Shown here: positions 1-8,544 of the stretch, in pieces
Position numbering within the stretch: position 1 is the first letter of the stretch
Layout of the letters: every line of letters begins with the position of its first letter
NCBI GenBank assembly: GCA_963832895.1
Contig: CAWHVQ010000014.1
Coordinates: 277,989 to 341,988 of the forward strand
Length of the DNA stretch: 64,000 bases
Direction: 5' to 3'
Source of the DNA: JAMXLO01 sp963832895
GTDB lineage: Bacteria; Pseudomonadota; Alphaproteobacteria; Acetobacterales; Acetobacteraceae
Made by a program: the position numbers and the translations under genes
The notes under the pieces: model-generated
The model's input: only the letters and a program-made list of their open reading frames with translations
What the model was told of the DNA's origin: nothing
The model's database searches: none

Positions 1-1476
1 TCAAAGCTGGTCGACAGCACAATCACTGCGCCGACGGTGGAACTGGCGCCATTCTCCACCACCGCCAACACGAGCCTGTTGACCGGCAGCGGTCTCCTCA
101 TCAATACGACCATGCTGTCGATCATCCAGACCAACGGCGGCACACTGGAAGTCGGCGGCTTTACCAATTTGCCAGCCGGCGCGGCTACACCCGCGGCATC
201 TACCACGGCGATCGACATCGGCGCGCCGCTCGACCTGACAGCAATCGCCTCGACGCTGCGTCTGGACGCGAATGGTCCTGTCGGTCAATCCGGTGGCCCG
301 CTCACGGTGACCGCTTTGACCGGCACCGGCGGCGCCTGGACGCTGAACAATGCCGCCAACGCAGTCGCGACCTTGGGCAATGTGACGGCCGCGAGCTTCA
401 GTCTGTTCGACAGCACCAGTCTGACTGTCGCCGGCACGCTGAACGCGACCGCGGCCGTGTCGATCACCGATCCCCTCACCGTGACCGTCGCCGGTCTGGT
501 CAATGCCGGCGCGGCAGAACTGAACGCCCACGACATCGACATAGCCGGCTCGGTGGATGCCGGGATGATTACGCTGAACGCCAACGGCGGTGCGATCAAT
601 GCGACCGGCGTGCTGGTCACCGACGAACTCACCGGCAGCTCGACCACCGCGGCGAGTCTGACCGGAGCCAACCGGATTGCCGCACTCGGCGCCTTCACTG
701 TCGGCACCGGCCTCACGCTGAACGACAACGTCGATCTGCTGATCGCCTCCGCACTGAACGGACCGCACATCGCGATACGCGACCCGGCCAACAGGATCAG
801 CGCTGCGGATGGCGCGGTCATCACCACCGGTGGCAGCGCTCGGCCAGCGGGACCAATACAGTCCGCACTGGAACCTAGCACGGGCGCTCCTGGCACGCTG
901 TTCCAGGCCGCGAGCTTCACGCAGATCGGCAGCAGCTTGGTCGTCGGGCAAGGCGGTGGACCCGCCACGCTGCAAATCTCGATCACCGGCAATGCGCAGT
1001 TCGATCCACCGCTCGGTCTACAAGGTCCCTCCGCGTGGCTGATCCTGAACCTCACCAACGGGACCGCCGCAGGCAACGTGTTCGTCAATGCCCTCGATGT
1101 CTCCTACACCACACCGGGGAGCACGAACCTGACCGGCACGATCGCCGGTATCAGCGGAGGGCCCGCCGCCGCAGTCGGCAATATCGAGCCGGCGATCGAC
1201 TCGAACTATCTGTTCAACGGCTGCATCATCGCGGCCGCGCTGTGTCATCCGCTGGCGCCGCAAACTCCCACACCGGCTCCGAGGGTAGTGGTCAACCTGA
1301 ACACCGGCCTGACCGCGACGCTCGGTGCGATCTATCCTCTGCTATCGCTCGCACCGGCAGCGATCACCAATCCGCCCAAACTCACGCTCATCGCCCTGCC
1401 GATGCTGACGCCGCGGCCACCGCAATTGACCGATCCGGACGTCGTGCCGCCCAACATCACGTTCCTGGATTATTGA
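1..1476 (+). CDS. Filamentous haemagglutinin-like repeat protein, C-terminal part (5' truncated)
   Basis: The frame is open from base 1 to the TGA at 1474-1476, so the start lies outside the window; about 491 residues remain. The protein is rich in Gly, Ala, Thr, Asn and Leu with a loose repeat built around short hydrophobic strands such as LTVAGTLNA, IDIAGSVDA and LTLNDNVDL. This is the look of a right-handed beta-helix, as in FhaB-type adhesins and other two-partner-secretion passengers. The last 100 residues are proline-rich and end ITFLDY. It has no RTX repeats and no obvious autotransporter barrel. The stop is 2 bases before the ATG of a CHAT-domain lipoprotein, so the two are probably co-transcribed. 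Inference: a secreted or surface-bound passenger paired with a CHAT protein. The N-terminal secretion domain and a ShlB-type transporter cannot be checked here. Confidence 0.75.
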   Translation, partial: SKLVDSTITAPTVELAPFSTTANTSLLTGSGLLINTTMLSIIQTNGGTLEVGGFTNLPAGAATPAASTTAIDIGAPLDLTAIASTLRLDANGPVGQSGGPLTVTALTGTGGAWTLNNAANAVATLGNVTAASFSLFDSTSLTVAGTLNATAAVSITDPLTVTVAGLVNAGAAELNAHDIDIAGSVDAGMITLNANGGAINATGVLVTDELTGSSTTAASLTGANRIAALGAFTVGTGLTLNDNVDLLIASALNGPHIAIRDPANRISAADGAVITTGGSARPAGPIQSALEPSTGAPGTLFQAASFTQIGSSLVVGQGGGPATLQISITGNAQFDPPLGLQGPSAWLILNLTNGTAAGNVFVNALDVSYTTPGSTNLTGTIAGISGGPAAAVGNIEPAIDSNYLFNGCIIAAALCHPLAPQTPTPAPRVVVNLNTGLTATLGAIYPLLSLAPAAITNPPKLTLIALPMLTPRPPQLTDPDVVPPNITFLDY

Positions 1477-1478
1477 GC

Positions 1479-4400
1479 ATGCGCGCAGCGCTCTTGCAGG
1501 TCGCGATTCTTGGTTTGTTGGCCGGATGCGCTCAGCCGCAGCCATCCGACTATGTCGGCGGGGCGGCGGGGCAAGGCATCGAAGGAATCAGTCTCGGGAA
1601 GAACACCAGCGGCGAAAGTTGCAATCAGTTGCCAGGCGATGCCCCGAATACAGTGGCCGTCTTCTGCGGCACGTGGCAGCAGCCGGCCGCACGTATCCGC
1701 ACCGATGGCGCATCAACACAAGTGACACCGATGAGCGTCGCCACATCGGGTGACTGGCGCGACACCATCAACCTTCGCTTCGCGTGCGACACACCGATTG
1801 CCACATCGATACTCGGCGACGCGCAGACGGCGGTGCTCCAATGCAGGCGACTCATCGGCGGCTGGCCGCAGGTGGCGCTGGTCGCCGCTGTAGATGGCCG
1901 GCTGTACGAAGCCGACGGCATCCTGCCGACACTGTCGGTTATGGAGCGCTCGATCGGCGTGCTGTCGGGCCGGGTAAGTGCAACGGCGGCAGTGTTGCCC
2001 TCATCGGCCGCCGACACGCTGCTGGCATCGCAACTGGCAGCGCGCGCATTCAGTGCCGGTGATGTCGGTGAATACCAGCGACTGATGGCGCTCGGTGCGC
2101 GCGCCAATCTCGCGGAGAACTTCGCCGCAGCCGAGACCGCGTATCGCGCCGCGCTTGCCTTGCAGCAGAAGGCACTCGGTCGCGACAACCCCGACACCGT
2201 GACGGCTTTGATGCATCTGGCATTGCAGGTGTCGGATCAAGGCCGCTTTGCCGAGGCCGACACGTTGTTCAGGCAGTCGGACGCCCGCGCCCCGCGCGCC
2301 AGCGACAAGGCGGCGGTCGCGCGTCTGTGGCATTACCAGGCGCTGCACGCGCTGAACCAGGGTCACGACCAGCAGGCGTTGACGCTGCTGGGGCAGGCCG
2401 AGACCGGCTATGCCACGCTGGTCCCGCGCGAGAGCCTGCAGGCCATCGCGCCGGTCCAGCATGTGCAGCTCGCATCGGCCGGTGACATCCCCGCGGTGTT
2501 GCCAAGTCAGCAATTGATGATCGATCCGACCGCTCAGTCGGCGCTGATCGGCCTGATCGAGGTCCGCCGCTATCGCGGGATCGTGCTGCGGCAACTCGGC
2601 CGTCCGGCGGAAAGCGAGGCGGCGATCGCTTCGGCGCAGACATTGGCGCGGGCAAACCAGATGGCTGTGCCGCTGGTCGCCGCGCGCCTCACTCGCACCT
2701 CGGCGACCACTGACGACGTCCGTGGCAATGAGCTTGCCGCTGACGCCGGCCTGACATCGTCGCGGCAGGATTTCACTCAGGTCGTGCCGAGTACACGGCC
2801 GGTCGCGGAGACCGCTCTGCTGCAGGCCGGCGTGGCAGCCAAGCAGGGCAATGCGGCGCGCGCTGTCGAACTGTGCCGTATCGGCGCGGCGCTGCTGCGC
2901 GATCTACGCTCGGGCACCGACCCGGCGCTGCTTGAACCGTGCCTGGCATCGTACGCCGCCGAGGCCGACCGTCGTCCCGGCGACCGTCAGGCGCTACTGG
3001 GGCAGATGTTCGAGACGGCGGAGTTGGCCCAGGACAGCGTGACCAGCCGGGAGATCGACGAGGCGGCGGCACGGCTGGCGGCCAACGCACGTGATCCGAA
3101 GGTGGCGACGGCGATCCGCCGCCGGCAGGACGCGGGCGACAGGCTCGCGGACCTCTATCGCGAGCGCGACACACTGACGGGAAACGCACCGCCGGGCAGT
3201 GTGTCGCTCGGAGTGCCGACCAACCCGGCAGACCTCGACAAGCGGATCACCGATGCACAGTCGGAGCTCGCGGATGCCGATGCGGCATTGCAGACCGCGT
3301 CGCCAAATTACGGACAGCTCGTGCAGCAGGTGGTGCCGGCTGACGACGTGCTCGGGGCACTCGGACCGGACGAGGCGCTGGCCGCCATTACGCTCACGCC
3401 GCACGGCGGCTGGAGCTTTCTGCTGCGCGCAGGCGCCATCGATGCAGCGCCGGTTAGGGGCGATACTGCTGCGATCACTGCCCTGGTGAAGCGGGTCCGG
3501 GCGAGCATCGAATCACCCACCGGAACACCGCCGAAGTTCGACACCACAGCCGCGCAGGCGCTGTACAACGCAACGCTCGGACCGGTGGACGCGCGGCTCC
3601 ACGGCGTGACGGCACTGGTGGTCGCACCGTCAGGCGCGCTTTTGTCGCTGCCGTTCCCGCTGCTGCTGACCGGACAAGGCGATCCGGACAACCTCGCCGA
3701 GGCGCCGTGGCTCATCCGGCAGATGACGATCGCGCACGTGCCATCGGCGGCGAACTTCGTCGCATTGCGCAAGGCAGGCACGTCGCGTGCGGCGCATCCG
3801 TGGTTCGGCTTCGGCGGGTTCCGTCCAGTGACGCTGGCGCAGGCAGAGGCAAGTTTCCCCGGCGCGGCCTGTGCCGACAGCGCGAAGCTGTTCGCCTCGT
3901 TGCCGACGCTGCCGTTCGCGCAGCGCGAACTTGATGCGGCCCGGACCCTGCTTGGCGCGCCGCCGTCCGACGAGTTGCTGAACGCCGCCTTCACCGCCGA
4001 TGCAGTGCGACATACTGCCCTGAAGGACTACCGCATCCTGCATTTTGCCACGCATGCCCTGCTGCCGGCGGAACTGCGCTGTCAGAACGAACCGGCCATC
4101 GTCACGTCCGCGCCGCCGAATGCGCACGACGCGTCCGGCACTCTGCTGACAGCGGGCGATGTCGTCGGGCTGGACCTCGACGCAGACGCGGTGATCCTCT
4201 CCGCCTGCAACACCGGAGGTCCGGGCAATAGCGCGCGGGGCGAGAGCCTGTCGGGCCTGGCGCGCGCCTTCTTCTTTGCCGGTGCTCGATCGATGCTGGT
4301 GACCCACTGGTCGATCAATGACCAGACCTCGGCATTCCTTGTGGCGGACACGCTGCGTCGCCTGGCATCCGGCGCGGCGGGCAACTCAGGGTCCGGGACG

Positions 4401-4553
4401 GGGCTCGCCGGTGCGTTGCGCGCAGCGCAACTTGGTCTCATCGATCGAGCGGGGCGCGACCTGCCGGCCTACCTGGCACATCCGTTCTACTGGGCGCCCT
4501 TTGCGCTGATTGGCGAAGGCCGAAGCGGGAGCGGCGCACGCGGCGGGGCGTGA
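1479..4553 (+). CDS. TPR and CHAT domain (caspase-like) lipoprotein
   Basis: 1024 residues from ATG 1479, 2 bases after the previous stop. The N-terminus MRAALLQVAILGLLAGC is a lipoprotein signal with lipobox LAGC (Cys17). Residues about 205-330 hold kinesin-light-chain-like tetratricopeptide repeats (AENFAAAETAYRAAL, QGRFAEADTLF). The C-terminal 330 residues form a CHAT peptidase domain with the expected dyad: His859 in ILHFATHA and Cys910 in VILSACNTGG, followed by the typical LARAFFFAGARSMLVTHW segment. CHAT domains are clan CD (caspase/separase-like) cysteine peptidases. Export as a lipoprotein and coupling to a haemagglutinin-like gene place it in the envelope rather than the cytoplasm. 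Substrate unknown; processing of the neighbouring passenger is one possibility, not shown. An in-frame extension to 1035 exists but lacks a signal and overlaps the previous gene. Confidence 0.88.
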   Translation: MRAALLQVAILGLLAGCAQPQPSDYVGGAAGQGIEGISLGKNTSGESCNQLPGDAPNTVAVFCGTWQQPAARIRTDGASTQVTPMSVATSGDWRDTINLRFACDTPIATSILGDAQTAVLQCRRLIGGWPQVALVAAVDGRLYEADGILPTLSVMERSIGVLSGRVSATAAVLPSSAADTLLASQLAARAFSAGDVGEYQRLMALGARANLAENFAAAETAYRAALALQQKALGRDNPDTVTALMHLALQVSDQGRFAEADTLFRQSDARAPRASDKAAVARLWHYQALHALNQGHDQQALTLLGQAETGYATLVPRESLQAIAPVQHVQLASAGDIPAVLPSQQLMIDPTAQSALIGLIEVRRYRGIVLRQLGRPAESEAAIASAQTLARANQMAVPLVAARLTRTSATTDDVRGNELAADAGLTSSRQDFTQVVPSTRPVAETALLQAGVAAKQGNAARAVELCRIGAALLRDLRSGTDPALLEPCLASYAAEADRRPGDRQALLGQMFETAELAQDSVTSREIDEAAARLAANARDPKVATAIRRRQDAGDRLADLYRERDTLTGNAPPGSVSLGVPTNPADLDKRITDAQSELADADAALQTASPNYGQLVQQVVPADDVLGALGPDEALAAITLTPHGGWSFLLRAGAIDAAPVRGDTAAITALVKRVRASIESPTGTPPKFDTTAAQALYNATLGPVDARLHGVTALVVAPSGALLSLPFPLLLTGQGDPDNLAEAPWLIRQMTIAHVPSAANFVALRKAGTSRAAHPWFGFGGFRPVTLAQAEASFPGAACADSAKLFASLPTLPFAQRELDAARTLLGAPPSDELLNAAFTADAVRHTALKDYRILHFATHALLPAELRCQNEPAIVTSAPPNAHDASGTLLTAGDVVGLDLDADAVILSACNTGGPGNSARGESLSGLARAFFFAGARSMLVTHWSINDQTSAFLVADTLRRLASGAAGNSGSGTGLAGALRAAQLGLIDRAGRDLPAYLAHPFYWAPFALIGEGRSGSGARGGA

Positions 4554-5223
4554 CGGCCTGGGTTTCGCCGCTCGGGACTTCGCGTGATCCGCGCCGGATA
4601 CACAGAAACCTCGATGAAGCTGCTCATCCGATAATTTCCGGACATGCGGTGCGATTCACGCTTGTTTAGCGGGAATCTTCGTTGACCTCACGATAAGTTG
4701 AGTATCAAATATGCGTGTGGACAATGGTTGCCGGTTGGTCTGTTCGGGGGGTGATGGAGTCAAGGAGAAGTCCGGAATGTCTGTCTATTCGAACAGAGCT
4801 CAGTGCGACTGTATTTTGCGTTCCGTGAAAGGAACTGCTCGCCGCCCTGACGGTGCGCCATACGTTGCCAGTCCATAACATAATGGGAGCCCTCGAGAGG
4901 GGCAACGCGTCCTTAATTTTTGGCTGGCACAGTTCGTCCAGGCACACGCTCTGAAGGAGGAACGCAGCGCCAGAGAATGTGGAAGAAGGTCCTGCGGGAT
5001 GTCGCGCCATATCGAAGTGACATCACGCGCTATTTAGAAAGATGTCAGCGGCATTTGGCGAGAGGCGCGCCGCCGCATGCGAACGGCTGCCGATGGCATT
5101 GCCTTAGCACCATAGAAAATCGCCGACACAATTGACGCCGACAGTTCGAACCTGGTTCACGGTCACCCGTGGACCACAAAGATGCATATTCGAAACTAAA
5201 ATGTCCCAAATGGAGCTAGTGAC
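4554..5223. other. Intergenic region, 670 bases, no gene recognised
   Basis: Less GC-rich than its surroundings, and none of the short reading frames resembles a protein. It presumably holds the end of the CHAT transcript and the promoter of the hydrolase at 5224. A Shine-Dalgarno-like GGAG lies a few bases before that ATG. I see no tRNA, terminator hairpin or strong palindrome. Confidence 0.5.
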
Positions 5224-7935
5224 ATGGGTTTCAGCGTTTCAAACGGTCAGATTATCGGCCCCAATGGCCAGCCATTTATTGCAGGAGGCGTAGACATCTG
5301 GGCCGGTCAGGTCATCAATGATCCAACCGGGTCGGCAAACCTGATAGCGTCCCTTTTCCCCAACGCAAACATGGTGCGGGTCGCTGCCGGCGACGGCTAC
5401 GCAGCAGACAGCGCCGCTGCGCTTACGCCCTTCATCAATCTGATGACGAGCAAGGGCATCGTCGTCGAAATCGGCAACTATAATCCTGCACTGACCTCCA
5501 ATGTCGGCACCGGCCAGGCACTCACCGATGAGCTCGCTTGGTTCACGAGCCTCGCGACAGCCTTCAAGGGCAACCCGTACGTCTGGTTCAGCACCGACAA
5601 CGAGCCAAGTGATCAGTACACCTACAGTGGTGCGACGAGCGCCGAACAGCTCGCCGTCTACAATGCTATCCGCGCCACCGGCAGCACCTCGATGATCGGG
5701 CTGGAGAACAGCCAGTGGTCGATCAACGGTCAGCAGGCATTTTCCGCCAGCATCAGCGCCGGCGACATCGCCGGAATGACCAATGTCCATTGGGACGATC
5801 ACTACTACAATTGGCTGTCGGCGTACTCCAGCAGTGTCGCGGACAACCTGTCGGCTCTTCAGGCAGAAGTCGCAGGGTCGCAAGTGTACAAAGATGCCGA
5901 TGGAACTATCCCGGTCATCATCGGAGAGTACGGTAACTCGACCACGGGAACCGGCATCGATGGAGGTGGCACCGCCACTATCGCAGCGGTCCTGGAGAGC
6001 GGCTACGGGTCCACGGCTTGGGGGATAAACCCCGGCGGCTCGGGCGACCAGCTGACAAACGGCAACTCATTGACTGCATTCGGACAGCAGGTCGCCGCGG
6101 CAGAAACCTCGCCGCTGGCGCCGCCAGCGCCGCCGGCACCGGCCCTGCCTCCTAGCTCGAACGGGACGAAGATCACGACCGCTTCGGGTAGCCCGGTCGT
6201 CGACGCGGCCGGCAGGGCCTGGACGCTGGTCCAATCAGCGACGCAGGGCCTCCAGATCGCGATCAACGGAACGGTCGACACGAGTACCGCCAACGTTGTC
6301 CTGCTGGAGACCCTGAACGGAAATATGCTACAGGAGAATTCTGCTGGGAATTGGTACTCGGAGCCTGGCAAGGGCGGAGCCTGGACCCAGATCGCAGCCC
6401 CTGCCGCCCCGCCTTCAACCAGCTCGTCTGGAACCGAGATCACCACCGCCGCAGCCAACCCGATTATCGACCAGAGTGGCAACGCCTGGACGCTGGTTCA
6501 GTCCGCGGCGAATGGTCTGCAGATCGCCGTGAACGGCACGGTCGACACACCCACGGCCAACGTCGTGCTGCTCGAAACCCTCAACGGCGCAATGGTCCAG
6601 GAAAACACCGCCGGCAATTGGTACTCCGAGACCACGCCTAACGACTCGTGGGCGCAGATTGCGAACCCAAATCCGGCAACGCCTCCGCCGGCGCCGGCGA
6701 CAGTCGTGACCGGAAGTGGCTCGGACACGCTGGTGCTGAGCATCTCCGAGGACGCCTATGCCAACGGCGACGGCACGAGTGACGCCAACGGGGACGCCGC
6801 TTTCACGGTATCGGTGGACGGCAAACAGCTCGCCGGCACCTTCTATGCCACCGCATCGCATTCCGCGGGAGCCAGCCAGAACTTCACGCTCAAGGGTGAC
6901 TGGGCGCCTGGCGCACACTCCGTCACGGTGGCCTTCCTCAATGACGCCTGGGGCGGAACCGCGAGCACCGACCGCAACCTATACGTGAACGACGTCACTT
7001 ATGACGGAACGGACACCAAACAGAGCGCGGCGCTCTACAGCACCGGGACGCAGACCTTCAGCGTGACGGACAGCACGGCGATACCGCCCGTGGTCACCGG
7101 CGGAGGCTCCGACTCGCTGGTGGTCAAGGTGTCCGAGGACTACTACCTGGCCAACGCGCAGTTCACCGTCTCGATCGACGGCAAGCAGCTTGGCGGCACG
7201 TTCACCGCGACGACAGTGCATTCCTCCGGCAACAGCCAGACCTTCGCCTTCGCCGGTGACTTCGGTTCCGGCCAGCACACGGTCTCGGTGAATTTCCTCA
7301 ACGACGCCTGGGCGGGAACACCCGCGACCGACCGGAACCTCTACGTGAACGACATCGTCTACAACGGTACCGACACCGGCCAGACCGCTGCGCTCATGAG
7401 CACGGGTGCGAAGACCTTCTCGGTCTCGGGTGGCACGACACCGTCTGTCAGCGAGACGGGCGATCACGGGTCTTTACAGAAGAATTTGTCGCAGACCGGC
7501 AACTACTCCGTTGGTGGCGATACCTTCGTGCTTGGCAGCGGCAACGCTGCCACGGTGACGCTGGGCACCGGAGCCAGCCAGATCAAGTTCGTGGGGCCCA
7601 GTTCGGTCACGCTGACCGGGGGTTCGGGGCAGGCCACCGTGACCGCCGATGCCGGCAACAACAAGTTCGTCGCCGGCACCGGTGGCCTCGATGTCGCGGG
7701 CGGGGCCGGCAAGGACGCCTACGTCTTCCACACCACGAGCGGCCTGCTTACGCTCGAGGACTTCTCGCTCGCGAAGGGCGACACGCTAACCGTCGACAAG
7801 TCACTTCAGGGTTCGCTGCATGAAGCCTCCGACGCGAAGGGCGGCACTATGCTCACGTTCGGCACCAACACCAGCCAAGGCGTCGATATCCATGGGCTGG
7901 CCGCGCTGCCGAGCAGCAACATCGTCTGGGCATAA
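5224..7935 (+). CDS. GH5-like endoglycanase with carbohydrate-binding repeats and RTX-type C-terminus
   Basis: 903 residues, no Sec signal at the N-terminus (MGFSVSNGQIIGPNG). Residues 1-295 resemble clan GH-A family 5 cellulases. The likely acid/base is Glu127 in STDNEPS and the likely nucleophile Glu235 in VIIGEYGN. Residues about 314-490 carry two copies of a roughly 85-residue repeat (GTKITTASG / GTEITTAAA ... NWYSE). Residues about 494-740 hold two copies of a roughly 120-residue module (SEDAY/SEDYY ... FLNDAWxGT ... DRNLYVND), which matches calcium-dependent xylan-binding modules of the CBM36/60 type. Residues about 750-903 are Gly/Asn/Asp-rich (GGAGKDAYVFH) like RTX proteins. Together these suggest type I secretion by a C-terminal signal; no HlyB/D genes lie in the window. 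It sits just before an exopolysaccharide cluster and may trim or bind the product, or act on plant polymers. Confidence 0.8.
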   Translation: MGFSVSNGQIIGPNGQPFIAGGVDIWAGQVINDPTGSANLIASLFPNANMVRVAAGDGYAADSAAALTPFINLMTSKGIVVEIGNYNPALTSNVGTGQALTDELAWFTSLATAFKGNPYVWFSTDNEPSDQYTYSGATSAEQLAVYNAIRATGSTSMIGLENSQWSINGQQAFSASISAGDIAGMTNVHWDDHYYNWLSAYSSSVADNLSALQAEVAGSQVYKDADGTIPVIIGEYGNSTTGTGIDGGGTATIAAVLESGYGSTAWGINPGGSGDQLTNGNSLTAFGQQVAAAETSPLAPPAPPAPALPPSSNGTKITTASGSPVVDAAGRAWTLVQSATQGLQIAINGTVDTSTANVVLLETLNGNMLQENSAGNWYSEPGKGGAWTQIAAPAAPPSTSSSGTEITTAAANPIIDQSGNAWTLVQSAANGLQIAVNGTVDTPTANVVLLETLNGAMVQENTAGNWYSETTPNDSWAQIANPNPATPPPAPATVVTGSGSDTLVLSISEDAYANGDGTSDANGDAAFTVSVDGKQLAGTFYATASHSAGASQNFTLKGDWAPGAHSVTVAFLNDAWGGTASTDRNLYVNDVTYDGTDTKQSAALYSTGTQTFSVTDSTAIPPVVTGGGSDSLVVKVSEDYYLANAQFTVSIDGKQLGGTFTATTVHSSGNSQTFAFAGDFGSGQHTVSVNFLNDAWAGTPATDRNLYVNDIVYNGTDTGQTAALMSTGAKTFSVSGGTTPSVSETGDHGSLQKNLSQTGNYSVGGDTFVLGSGNAATVTLGTGASQIKFVGPSSVTLTGGSGQATVTADAGNNKFVAGTGGLDVAGGAGKDAYVFHTTSGLLTLEDFSLAKGDTLTVDKSLQGSLHEASDAKGGTMLTFGTNTSQGVDIHGLAALPSSNIVWA

Positions 7936-7965
7936 CGACCCGTAGAGTAGACGCTTTGCGCAGGG

Positions 7966-7998
7966 GCGGGCTTGCGAGCGAGGAGCTCGCAAGCCCGC
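7966..7998 (+). terminator. Perfect 14-bp hairpin downstream of the GH5-like gene
   Basis: Left arm 7966-7979 (GCGGGCTTGCGAGC) and right arm 7985-7998 (GCTCGCAAGCCCGC) pair perfectly around a 5-base loop, 30 bases after the stop at 7935. Only a weak T run follows, so it could act as a rho-independent terminator or as a transcript-end stabiliser. Confidence 0.7.
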
Positions 7999-8544
7999 TG
8001 CTGCGTTGTCGTGAGCAGGACCTGTAGCCCTGCCGGACTTTGCGGCGCCGCAGTAGCATCACAATACTGCGATCATTCTCCTAGCCACGCCCGGCCATGG
8101 CCTGCGCTGGACTATGGCGTTCCGATTACGGATCGAACGCGGCAGGCATTTGACCTAGTTGGGCGGCCATTCCGGCTTGGGGGCATGATCCTCTCTCCAT
8201 AACCGGATCGCTTCACCCGATCGCAAAATCGGCGCGATGATGGACTGTCGATGTGATTGACGCGACGCGGGCTCAAGTTTCAGCTTGGGACCGTGGTTGG
8301 GTCGGAGCCTCCTTCTCACCCGTAACTTACGACCAGTACACGAGAAATTCAGTTCTCAATCACACTGAAGGCCGCCTACCATCTAGCTCGTTGGCCGACT
8401 GAATCTGCTGCAATACAGCAACAAAAGTGACTCAAAGGAGGGCGATGGGCATCGCGATGACGACAGGAAACGAGCGCGGGTGAGTTAAGGCTGAATGCAT
8501 TACCCCGTGTCGACATCATCTGACACGGGCTGACGGGAGTTGTC
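7999..8544. other. Intergenic region upstream of the exopolysaccharide cluster
   Basis: About 545 bases without a convincing gene; short frames on both strands have no recognisable product. Its AT content rises towards the 3' end and it probably contains the main promoter of the cluster that starts at 8545, with a long leader. Apart from the hairpin at 8504-8529 I find no clear operator. Confidence 0.45.
8504..8529 (+). promoter_or_regulatory. Leader palindrome before the sugar transferase gene
   Basis: Arms CCCGTGTC (8504-8511) and GACACGGG (8522-8529) are perfectly complementary around a 10-base loop and end 15 bases before ATG 8545. It could be a regulator binding site or an RNA hairpin beside the ribosome-binding site (GGGAG). 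No known family was matched. Confidence 0.35.

Noticed and set aside
1..975. Long minus-strand frame opposite the haemagglutinin-like gene
   Set aside because: Arg/Gly-rich product without any domain pattern, fully antisense to a sensible beta-helix protein; typical of GC-rich antisense frames.
4705..5135. Two short frames in the 4.6-5.2 kb gap
   Set aside because: Opposite strands, overlapping, low-GC region with no coding bias; treated as non-coding.
5130..5165. GTTCGAACC, resembling a tRNA T-loop
   Set aside because: No acceptor, D or anticodon stem can be drawn around it.
7972..8202. Short plus-strand frame after the GH5-like gene
   Set aside because: It begins inside the terminator hairpin and has no homology-like pattern or ribosome site.
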